Positions 57,563-64,000 of a stretch of DNA of 64,000 nucleotides are shown here, one piece after another (the stretch's first letter is position 1; every line of letters starts with the position of its first letter). Made by a program: the position numbers and the translations under genes. This stretch comes from SKLM01 sp964421785 (lineage in GTDB: Bacteria > Chloroflexota > Anaerolineae > B4-G1). The notes under the pieces were generated by a model. It was not told the origin of the DNA and made no database searches. It was given only the letters and a program-made list of their open reading frames with translations. Where the stretch lies: positions 1 through 64,000 of the forward strand of contig CAYQZG010000002.1 of assembly GCA_964421785.1 (NCBI GenBank), in the 5' to 3' direction.

Positions 57563-57820
57563 ATGGCAGAAGAAAATAGCATTCTAGAGAAGAACATCGA
57601 GATGTGGGAGAAGATGACCGGCAGCTACATGGACGCGATGTTCAAGACTGTGGAGAGGACGATGGAGCAGTCGACCGCGTTCCGAGAGCGGATGGATAAG
57701 GCGGTCTCCCAGACAGTTAGTGCTCAGTTTGAGGCGATGCTGACTGCTATCAAGTCGTTGGAACGCCAGGTCGAGATGCTGAACGACAAGGTCGACGAGG
57801 TCATCGAAGAGCGAGAATAG
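57563..57820 (+). CDS. Small helical protein preceding the first PHA synthase (phasin/PhaE-like)
   Basis: 85 residues with GAAGGAGG upstream. Entirely helical and heptad-rich: NIEMWEKMTGSYMDAMFKTV then LTAIKSLERQVEMLNDKVDE. The layout resembles the C-terminal part of PhaE-type synthase subunits and short phasins. It starts 220 bases before the synthase and probably acts with it on PHA granules (inference). Confidence 0.65.
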   Translation: MAEENSILEKNIEMWEKMTGSYMDAMFKTVERTMEQSTAFRERMDKAVSQTVSAQFEAMLTAIKSLERQVEMLNDKVDEVIEERE

Positions 57821-57893
57821 CCTGCTGAGACTTGCCTCACAAGAGGGCGTCTCCTCGACATCTGGCGTGCAGGGATAGAAGGCGTCCCAGGCA

Positions 57894-57940
57894 GGGCAAT
57901 CGCATATGGGGGGAATTGCCCATCACCAAATGCGATTGCT
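57894..57940. repeat. Inverted repeat GGGCAATCGCAT / ATGCGATTGCTC
   Basis: Two 12-base arms separated by 23 bases that contain GAATTGCCC. It matches the repeat at 13991-14099. The surrounding 57821-58041 region also has GGGATAGA...GCGTCCC and GGCATCCCGGGGATAGAGAG inverted words and no gene. Confidence 0.75.
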
Positions 57941-58041
57941 CTGGCATCCCGGGGATAGAGAGCATCCCTGGGAAGGAGTTAGGTCTTCTATCGACAGTAA
58001 GTGCGCATTCGCGCACCGCGGTGGTGTGCTGGAGGAATCCA

Positions 58042-59793
58042 ATGGAAACTACCGAGCGGACCGAGGGTCCACTAGATCCAGCGGCGACCTGGGACAAGAT
58101 GCTTGAGCTAGTCAACGGCTCTCTCAACGCTATGTGGCAAGCCCAGCAGGCCAATATGGCTGCCACAATGCGTATGATGGAGCTTGTGACGAACACCTAT
58201 GCTCGCCTCTTGGGCTCACCGCAGGTGGATGTTCTTCCCTCCGACCGACGATTCGATCACGATGCCTGGCGTAAGAACCCGGCCTTTGATCTATTGAGGC
58301 AGACCTACCTGGTCGCCAGTCAGTGGATGGCGGATGTGGTTGATGGGTTGGAGGAGGTGGATCATGATGTTCACCATCGTGCTGAGTTCTGGAGCAAACA
58401 GTTCACCGATGCGGTGAGCCCGACGAACTATCCGCTCACGAACCCGGCCGTTTTGCAGGAGGCTATCCAGACCGGGGGGACCAACTTCGCGCGCGGGTTG
58501 CGAAACTTCTTCTCCGACCTGAAACAGGGGCGAATCAGCCACGTGCCAGATGATGCCTTTGAGGTCGGCAGGGATCTGGCGATCACTCCTGGCAAAGTCG
58601 TCTACCGGAGCCCGCTCATAGAGCTGATCCAGTATGCCCCTACGACGGAACACGTTCGCGAGGTCCCCATCCTCGTCATTCCGCCGTGGATCAACAAATA
58701 CTACGTGATGGACATGCGGCCCGAGAACTCTATGTTCAGGTATCTGGTAGACGCCGGCTTCACGTTGTTCAACATCAGCTGGAAGAATCCCGACGAATCC
58801 ATCCTGCACCTGGAATGGGAAGACTATATGGAGCATGGTCCCCTGGATGCCCTGCGAGTTGTACAGGCGATCACGGGTGCCGAGAAGGTCAACATGATCG
58901 GCTACTGCCTGGGCGGGATCATGCTCGAGGTGACGCTTGCCTATGTCGCTTCGCTTAGGGCGGCTGCGATCGAAGGGGATGGCTGGCAGGCCACCCTGCC
59001 CAGGGCGAATACGGCGACCTACTTCGCCACGCACCAGGATTTCACCATTGCGGGGGACATCGACGTGTTCCTCAGTGAGCCGGAGGTGCGCTTCCTGGAG
59101 TGGCTGATGACGGCGAGCGGTGGGTATCTGGACGGTCGCAACATGGCGGCGACGTTCAACATGCTGCGAGCCAACGATCTGATCTGGCGTTACGTGATCC
59201 ACAACTACCTGATCGGCGAAGAACCGGCACCCTTCGACCTGTTGTATTGGAACAGCGATGGCACACGGGTCCCAGGGCGGGTCCATTCCTTCCTGGTGCG
59301 GGAGTTCTTTTTGGAGAACAAGTTGATGGAGCCGGATGGTCTGACGATGAAGGATGTCGGCATCGATGTGCGGCGCATCACCACACCCAGCTACGTTGTA
59401 GCGGGAACCAAGGACCACATCGTCCCTTGGCGAGGAACCTTCTTGATGCGAGAGCTGTTGAGCGGACCGGTGCGATTCATCCTGACAGAGGGTGGCCATA
59501 TTGCTGGCATCATCAACCCGCCGGGTCGCAAGAAGCGAGGTTATTGGGTCAATGAAAGCTCGTCGGGCCAGGATGTCGCTCCGCTTACGGCTCCAGCCGC
59601 TGCGGTTCATTCGCTTACGGAAGATCCGGATGCTTGGTTGAACGATGCGACGAAACGTGAAGGCAGTTGGTGGCTTGATTGGATACCGTGGCTCCAGGAC
59701 CGGTCTGGCGAGTTAGTTGCGCCGCCGCCGTTGGGCAACGAAGAGTTCCAGCCTATTGCTGACGCTCCGGGAGGGTACGTTTTGGAAAGATAG
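58042..59793 (+). CDS. phaC: Polyhydroxyalkanoate synthase, class I-like (PhaC)
   Basis: A 583-residue alpha/beta-fold synthase polymerising (R)-3-hydroxyacyl-CoA. The N-terminal region has AWRKNPAFDLLRQTYLVAS, the core VPILVIPPWINKYYVMDM, NISWKNPDES and NMIGYCLGGIM with nucleophile Cys289 in a lipase-like box. GTKDHIVPW and EGGHIAGIINPP hold the catalytic Asp and His. ATG 58042 has GGAGG upstream. Inserts near 303-312 (VASLRAAAIE) and 511-529 (VAPLTAPAAAVHSLTE) are encoded by family C words. Confidence 0.94.
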   Translation: METTERTEGPLDPAATWDKMLELVNGSLNAMWQAQQANMAATMRMMELVTNTYARLLGSPQVDVLPSDRRFDHDAWRKNPAFDLLRQTYLVASQWMADVVDGLEEVDHDVHHRAEFWSKQFTDAVSPTNYPLTNPAVLQEAIQTGGTNFARGLRNFFSDLKQGRISHVPDDAFEVGRDLAITPGKVVYRSPLIELIQYAPTTEHVREVPILVIPPWINKYYVMDMRPENSMFRYLVDAGFTLFNISWKNPDESILHLEWEDYMEHGPLDALRVVQAITGAEKVNMIGYCLGGIMLEVTLAYVASLRAAAIEGDGWQATLPRANTATYFATHQDFTIAGDIDVFLSEPEVRFLEWLMTASGGYLDGRNMAATFNMLRANDLIWRYVIHNYLIGEEPAPFDLLYWNSDGTRVPGRVHSFLVREFFLENKLMEPDGLTMKDVGIDVRRITTPSYVVAGTKDHIVPWRGTFLMRELLSGPVRFILTEGGHIAGIINPPGRKKRGYWVNESSSGQDVAPLTAPAAAVHSLTEDPDAWLNDATKREGSWWLDWIPWLQDRSGELVAPPPLGNEEFQPIADAPGGYVLER

Positions 59794-59920
59794 CGTCGGT
59801 GCCCCAGGCTGACCGGATCTCGTCTGGGCCGCTGTGCCTATCAGGGTCTGCGTTTGCAGGCTGGATGCTTCCGTGGGCTTGCAGGTGCAAGCCAGTACGA
59901 ATGGAGATAGTATTGTCGAT

Positions 59921-59962
59921 GGGTCGACGCAGTCACCGGGTCGACGCAGTCACCGGGTCGGA
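59921..59962. repeat. Tandem family B repeats
   Basis: GGGTCGACGCAGTCACC twice head to tail, then a third partial GGGTCGGA. They lie in the 231-base gap before the small PHA protein. Nothing else is recognisable in this gap. Confidence 0.9.
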
Positions 59963-60024
59963 TCTCTACGTATTGAAGAGGCAAAGCTGCATGGCTTCCA
60001 GGCCTGGAGACAGAGGAGGATAGG

Positions 60025-60420
60025 ATGGATTCTGAGCAACCAGAGGAGTCTCAACTCGATCCCTTCAAGGAGTGGGTCCAGTTCTGGGACAGCTGGACGA
60101 AGGCGTGGTCAGAACCGATGAGCGATGCTGTGGCGAGCAAGGGCTTTGCGGAGTCTATGGGGCAGCAGATAGAAGGGGCTATGGAGGCGACTGCCATGAT
60201 GCGGCAGCAGGTGGGTGGGGTGATGCGGCAAGTCTTGCAGCAGATGAGCGTCCCAACCCGCCAGGACGTGATCCGTCTGGCCGAGCGGCTGACCAACATG
60301 GAGATGCGCTTGGATGACGTCGACGCCAAGACAGACGAGATCCTCGATCTCCTGAGGGCGGCCCCCGCTTCGCCTCTTGTGCAGGATGAGTCTGGTGGCG
60401 AGAGATCAGAAGGGCAGTGA
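60025..60420 (+). CDS. Small helical PHA-synthase partner (PhaE/phasin-like)
   Basis: 131 residues, GAGGATAGG upstream. FKEWVQFWDSWTKAWSEPMS, MGQQIEGAMEATAMMRQQVG and VPTRQDVIRLAERLTNMEMR give three amphipathic helices; the VPTRxDV..L motif with a following coiled coil is typical of PhaE-like subunits. The last ~20 residues are polar. It stands 19 bases before the second PhaC, as phaE does before phaC in class III systems. Confidence 0.75.
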   Translation: MDSEQPEESQLDPFKEWVQFWDSWTKAWSEPMSDAVASKGFAESMGQQIEGAMEATAMMRQQVGGVMRQVLQQMSVPTRQDVIRLAERLTNMEMRLDDVDAKTDEILDLLRAAPASPLVQDESGGERSEGQ

Positions 60421-60439
60421 CAGCACCTAAGGCGAAGAG

Positions 60440-61711
60440 ATGGATACGGCGCAAGACGTGAAGGAGAAGCGAGGGCGCCGGACCGATGGCGCCACTTGGT
60501 TCGTACCGGATTGGGGCGATTCCGGATCGACGGGCGATTGGGTCGACGGGCGATATCGCCCAGGCACCTTGGCCCAGGCTCCCTGGCTGTATTTCGGACT
60601 TGACCCAGGCACATTGGCTGAGGCCTCTTCTGGGATTGCCCAGGCGGCCTACAGTCGCTTCTTCGACGGCGTGAGGGCCGTTATGAACTCGCTTGAGGTG
60701 CCTGTCGGTCTCACGCCCAAGGAGACGGTCTGGGCACTCAACAAGGCCAAGCTCTATCATTATCTGCCAACCAGGCCCGCCGAGGAGCGTTATCCCACTC
60801 CTTTGCTTCTCGTCTATGCTCTGATCAACAGGCCGTTCATCTTCGATCTGTGTCCTGGTCGGAGCTTCGTGGAGTACATGGTCGACCAAGGGTTCGACAT
60901 GTACTTGCTCGACTGGGGTGCCCCTGGCCCCGAGGACAGGAACACGAGCTTTGATGATTACGTCACGGAATACCTCTACCGCGCCGTGCGCAAGATGGTG
61001 CGCCTTTCGGGTGCCGAGGAGATCAGTATGCTAGGCTATTGCCTCGGGGCGACACTCACGGTGGTCTATGCTGCTCTCTATCCCGATGTACCGATCCGCA
61101 ACCTTATCCTTCTGACTGCCCCGATTGACTTCTCCCAGCAGCCGGAGGGCTCTATGGCTATGTGGCTGACCGAGGGGCGTCTCGACGTTGACAAGCTCGT
61201 GGATACGGCCGGGAACGTTCCGGGAGAGTTGATCAGATTTTGGGCCAAAATGCTTAAGCCCGCGGAGAACTTCGTCGGTGCCTACGTGAGCCTGTTCAAG
61301 CGGGTGGGGGACCAGGGGCCTGGATCCGAGGCGGTGCGCGGGTGGCAAGCGATCAACCGGTGGGTGGAGGACGTGATTCCCTTCGCCGGAGAGGCGTTCC
61401 GCCAGTTCGTCACGGAGTATGTCCGTCGGAATGAGTTGATCAAGGGTGAGCACGTGGTCGGCGGAGACAGCGGCAGCCAAGGACAGCGCGTTGATCTATC
61501 TACCATTCGTGCATCGCTTCTGAACATCGTGGCGAAGTACGATCACCTGGTGGCCCAGGCGCAAGCGGAGAGCATTATGGATCAGATCTCCAGCGAGGAC
61601 AAGGAGTTGCGCGTCATTCCCTCCAGCCACGTCGGCATTATGGCCAGTCACGGGGCCAGATACAAGCTATGGCCGGAGGTCGTCGAGTGGCTCAGCGAAC
61701 GGTCAGCATAG
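60440..61711 (+). CDS. phaC: Polyhydroxyalkanoate synthase, class III-like (PhaC), with family A insertion
   Basis: A 423-residue synthase. LLLVYALINRPFIFDL, MYLLDWGAPGPED, and ISMLGYCLGATLTVVYA with nucleophile Cys201 are class III-like; KYDHLVAQAQ and SSHVGIMAS carry the Asp and His. Class III PhaC is normally about 355-365 residues; about 30 extra residues at 28-60 include DWVDGRYRPGTLAQAP, encoded by a family A repeat (60524-60581). It is unlike the larger synthase at 58042, so the two are not recent duplicates. Confidence 0.93.
   Translation: MDTAQDVKEKRGRRTDGATWFVPDWGDSGSTGDWVDGRYRPGTLAQAPWLYFGLDPGTLAEASSGIAQAAYSRFFDGVRAVMNSLEVPVGLTPKETVWALNKAKLYHYLPTRPAEERYPTPLLLVYALINRPFIFDLCPGRSFVEYMVDQGFDMYLLDWGAPGPEDRNTSFDDYVTEYLYRAVRKMVRLSGAEEISMLGYCLGATLTVVYAALYPDVPIRNLILLTAPIDFSQQPEGSMAMWLTEGRLDVDKLVDTAGNVPGELIRFWAKMLKPAENFVGAYVSLFKRVGDQGPGSEAVRGWQAINRWVEDVIPFAGEAFRQFVTEYVRRNELIKGEHVVGGDSGSQGQRVDLSTIRASLLNIVAKYDHLVAQAQAESIMDQISSEDKELRVIPSSHVGIMASHGARYKLWPEVVEWLSERSA
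60524..60581. repeat. Family A repeat inside the second phaC
   Basis: GGATCGACGGGCGATTGGGT, then CGACGGGCGATATCGCCCAG and GCACCTTGGCCCAGGCTCC, in frame, encoding VDGRYRPGTLAQAP (same frame as 55397). Confidence 0.9.
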
Positions 61712-61851
61712 GCAGTGTCGGGTAGCGGGCGGGAATCGCTTCCCTTTCTCATAGTGGGCGCCGCTTTGCTTACCTTTCGTATGGCGGACCCCGCTTTCCT
61801 TTCTTTTGGGAGGAGACGCCTCTACTACGGGAAGGGAGATTGCTGAAGACT

Positions 61852-62181
61852 ATGCCTCGAGCGACTATTGCCTCATTTGTCTTGCGTTTCACGCGAGAAT
61901 CGGAATCCGAGCCCGCTGATACGCAGCATCCGCATGACCGTCCATGGCGCGGCGTGATTCGACACGTGCAGACCAGCGAGGAGATACACTTTGCGCGTGT
62001 GGTTGATGCGCTATCCTTCATTGCTCGCTACGTCGATATCGAGGAAGGAGATGGTGGATACCACGCGACCGAGGGCGATGACGTTGATACTGCCGAACGC
62101 GGGTCGGCTGCTCCGCTTACGGCGACCGGGTCGACGGGCGATATCGCCCAGGCACCTTCGCCCAAGCACCCGGGCAGATAG
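61852..62181 (+). CDS. Small PHA-locus protein of unknown function with repeat-derived tail
   Basis: 109 residues from ATG 61852 (GAAGGGAGA 14 bases upstream; a TTG at 61840 is nearer it). The first ~65 residues (ATIASFVLRFTRESE, WRGVIRHVQTSEEIHFARVV, DALSFIARYV) look like a compact beta-rich domain that I do not recognise by name. The C-terminal ~25 residues (SAAPLTATGSTGDIAQAP...) come from family C and A repeats, reading the A element in a third frame. Confidence 0.55.
   Translation: MPRATIASFVLRFTRESESEPADTQHPHDRPWRGVIRHVQTSEEIHFARVVDALSFIARYVDIEEGDGGYHATEGDDVDTAERGSAAPLTATGSTGDIAQAPSPKHPGR
62127..62170. repeat. Family A repeat at the end of the small PHA-locus gene
   Basis: GGGTCGACGGGCGATATCGC, CCAGGCACCTTCGCCCAAGC. 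It encodes GSTGDIAQAPSPKHPG, the third forward frame of the element. Confidence 0.9.
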
Positions 62182-62218
62182 GCGGCATCTAACAGTGAGC
62201 ATCTGAAGGAGAAACTTC

Positions 62219-62983
62219 ATGCGTCTTAACGATCGTGTATGTCTTGTCACCGGTGGAGCAGCCGGCATCGGCCGGGCTACCGCTCTCCGGTTCTTCGAGG
62301 AGGGGGCCAAGGTTGTCATCTGTGATGTCAACGAAGAGGGTGGGCAGGAGACGGTCGCCGATCTCGGCCCCGAATCCGCCTTCTACGCAGTGGACGTCAC
62401 CGACCGCCAGGCGGTGCAAACGTGGGTGGACGACACCGTCGCCCGCTACGGCCGGATCGATGTGCTAATCAACAACGCTGGTGTCGTGCGTGATAATCAA
62501 CTGGTCAAGGTCAAAGGCGGTGAGTTGGTCAAGAAGATGGCGGAGGACGAGTTTGATCTTGTCGTTGACATCAACCTCAAGGGGGTCTTCAATTGTGCTC
62601 AGGCTGTGGCTCCCGTGATGATCAAACAGGGCAGCGGGGTCATTCTCAACGCTACCTCTGTTGTCGGAATGGACGGCAACTTCGGCCAGACGAACTACGT
62701 CGCCACCAAGGCCGGTGTGATCGGTATGACCAAAGTGTGGGCACGTGAGCTTGGACGGTATAACGTTCGGGTCAACGCCGTGGCCCCTGGCTTTACGGCT
62801 ACCGAAATACTAATGTCTATGCCGGAGAAGATCCTTGAGAATATGAGGGCTCATACGCCGCTGGGCCGCCTGGGGCAGCCAGGCGACATTGCCAACGCCT
62901 ATCTCTTCCTAGCTTCCGATGAAGCAGCTTTCATCTCGGGAGCAGTGCTACGGGTTGACGGCGGGATCGTCGTCGGCACGTAG
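62219..62983 (+). CDS. SDR-family reductase, probable acetoacetyl-CoA reductase / FabG
   Basis: A 254-residue short-chain dehydrogenase. VTGGAAGIGRATALRF binds NADP, NNAGVVRDN is typical, LNATSVVG has the catalytic Ser, and NYVATKAGV the Tyr-Lys pair. The PHA context suggests reduction of acetoacetyl-CoA to (R)-3-hydroxybutyryl-CoA (PhaB role), though FabG of fatty acid synthesis cannot be excluded. GAAGGAGAAACTTC precedes the ATG. Confidence 0.9.
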   Translation: MRLNDRVCLVTGGAAGIGRATALRFFEEGAKVVICDVNEEGGQETVADLGPESAFYAVDVTDRQAVQTWVDDTVARYGRIDVLINNAGVVRDNQLVKVKGGELVKKMAEDEFDLVVDINLKGVFNCAQAVAPVMIKQGSGVILNATSVVGMDGNFGQTNYVATKAGVIGMTKVWARELGRYNVRVNAVAPGFTATEILMSMPEKILENMRAHTPLGRLGQPGDIANAYLFLASDEAAFISGAVLRVDGGIVVGT

Positions 62984-64000
62984 ATGGAAAGAATGAGCGG
63001 ACTTCCTACTGCTCCGTCCGTTGGTATCGTTAGCTGCGGTATGTACTTGCCCGAACCGGTCTTGACGGCGACTGAAATTGCCGAGAGGAGCGGCCTTCCC
63101 GAATGGGTGGTGCGTGACAAACTGGGCATTGAACAGAAGCATATGGCGGGTCCGGACGACCATCCGAACCAGATGGCCCTCTGGGCAGCTCAGGATTGCC
63201 TGGCCAAGGCCGATATCCCGCCGGAGGACATAGACGTGGTGCTGTGCACCACGGAGGAGTGGAGAGAGTACTTCCTCTGGACCTCGGGAATCGATCTGGC
63301 ATATGAGGTCGGGGCCACGCGGGCCTGGGGCATGGACATGCATATGCGCTGTTGTACTACGGTGGCTGCTCTCAAGCTGACCAGGGACATGATGATTGCG
63401 GATCCCGAGATCGATACCGTGCTCATCGCTGGTGGCTACCGAATCGGCGACATGATCAACCTGGAGAACCTCCGGACGACGTTCCTGTTCAACATCGGCG
63501 CTGGTGCTGGCGCTATGTTGCTGCGTAGGAACTGGCCCCGGAATCACGTACTCGGGACGCAGATGGTGACAGACGGCTCGATGAGCAAACACGTCATCGT
63601 GCCTGCCAGCGGGACCGTCCAGTTTCCAACTGATGAGGCCAGGGAGCAGGGACTGTTCCATTTTGACCTGGTCGAACCGGATGCGATGAAGAACCGCTTA
63701 AACGAGGTCTCGATGGACAACTGGATGTATTGCATCGACCGCGCGCTGCAGAAGAGCGGTCACGAGAGGAGGGACGTGGACTTCCTCAATATGGTACTGA
63801 TCAAACCGTCTGCCTACCGCGACATGCTTCAGCGCCTGGGCCTCACCGAGGAGCAGGGTGTCTACAACGCCGACGTCGGGCATATCGGTGAGCAAGACAG
63901 CATCATCAACATCATCAGAGGGTTGGAGCAGGATCGCCTCAACGATGGCGATCTAATGATCATCGTCGGAGCGGGTATCGGCTACGTGTGGGGGGCGACC
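62984..64000 (+). CDS. 3-oxoacyl-ACP synthase III-like (FabH family), 3' end beyond window
   Basis: 339 codons are visible. ATG at 62984 touches the SDR stop (TAGATG); an ATG at 62993 is an alternative. VGIVSCGMYLPEPVLTATEI and VDVVLCTTEEWRE are FabH-like, and HMRCCTTVAAL carries Cys123/Cys124, one of them the nucleophile. The usual HQAN motif is replaced by NMVLIKPSAYRDML, and the second active-site block by VGHIGEQDSIINII, so it belongs to a divergent branch. It may supply or prime acyl-CoAs for the PHA pathway (inference). Confidence 0.85.
   Translation, partial: MERMSGLPTAPSVGIVSCGMYLPEPVLTATEIAERSGLPEWVVRDKLGIEQKHMAGPDDHPNQMALWAAQDCLAKADIPPEDIDVVLCTTEEWREYFLWTSGIDLAYEVGATRAWGMDMHMRCCTTVAALKLTRDMMIADPEIDTVLIAGGYRIGDMINLENLRTTFLFNIGAGAGAMLLRRNWPRNHVLGTQMVTDGSMSKHVIVPASGTVQFPTDEAREQGLFHFDLVEPDAMKNRLNEVSMDNWMYCIDRALQKSGHERRDVDFLNMVLIKPSAYRDMLQRLGLTEEQGVYNADVGHIGEQDSIINIIRGLEQDRLNDGDLMIIVGAGIGYVWGAT

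Overview
The window reads as a GC-rich scaffold piece from an anaerobic bacterium, most likely a Chloroflexota member of the Anaerolineae type. Support: a sugar-binding lipoprotein with the Val/Glu-rich 'VEVTR/VEVE' tether common in that phylum, a giant MalT-like ATPase fused to a BTAD activator domain, a Gram-positive-type LexA box, and aldehyde:ferredoxin oxidoreductase beside a [NiFe] hydrogenase. No rRNA or tRNA is present. Two 100-N gaps (4841-4940, 40399-40498) show it is scaffolded, probably metagenomic, sequence. Class-level placement is inference.

Layout. 1-4.8 kb: partial metallophosphoesterase, GPH-type sugar symporter, rfbD, autoregulated lexA, azlCD. 4.9-14 kb: a minus-strand amino-acid block, aroH-pheA-aroF-tyrA behind a Phe/Tyr leader-peptide attenuator, then a SAM-I riboswitch, a cystathionine gamma-synthase-type gene, lysC, aroA and aroE. 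14.1-23.3 kb: a galactoside regulon (LacI-family regulator with two palindromic operators, ABC importer, GH42, GH4, galK). 23.3-31 kb: gene scars, a four-cluster ferredoxin plus AOR, a fructokinase beside an invertase remnant, class II aldolase translationally coupled to a two-subunit hydrogenase. 31-42.3 kb: pgm, pyrophosphatase, slipin, OMPDC/HPS-like protein, racemase, lytic transglycosylase, sppA, tyrS behind its own Tyr leader peptide, panE, M23 peptidase. 42.5-51 kb: a metal/redox cluster (PadR regulator, DUF364 protein, two NifX-like proteins, NifU-like scaffold, a probable selenoprotein of the C-GCAxxG-C-C family, Nudix, two MBL-fold proteins, zinc ribbon, two ferredoxin-bearing MinD ATPases) resembling an expanded orange-protein (ORP) locus. 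51-56 kb: cyclopropane synthase and the MalT/BTAD regulator. 56.5-64 kb: a polyhydroxyalkanoate cluster with two different synthases, each preceded by a small helical protein, an uncharacterised small protein, an acetoacetyl-CoA-reductase-type SDR and a KAS III-like enzyme cut by the window end.

The most unusual property is a set of short repeats scattered through intergenic DNA, regulatory RNAs and the interior of genes. The clearest has the palindromic core GGGCGATATCGCCC, is free of stop codons in all six frames, and sits inside the MalT-like regulator, a PHA synthase and a small PHA-locus protein in three different reading frames. Relatives interrupt the SAM riboswitch and the tyrS leader, and form C-terminal tails of several proteins. 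They behave like the Rickettsia palindromic elements, although no mobilising enzyme is visible.
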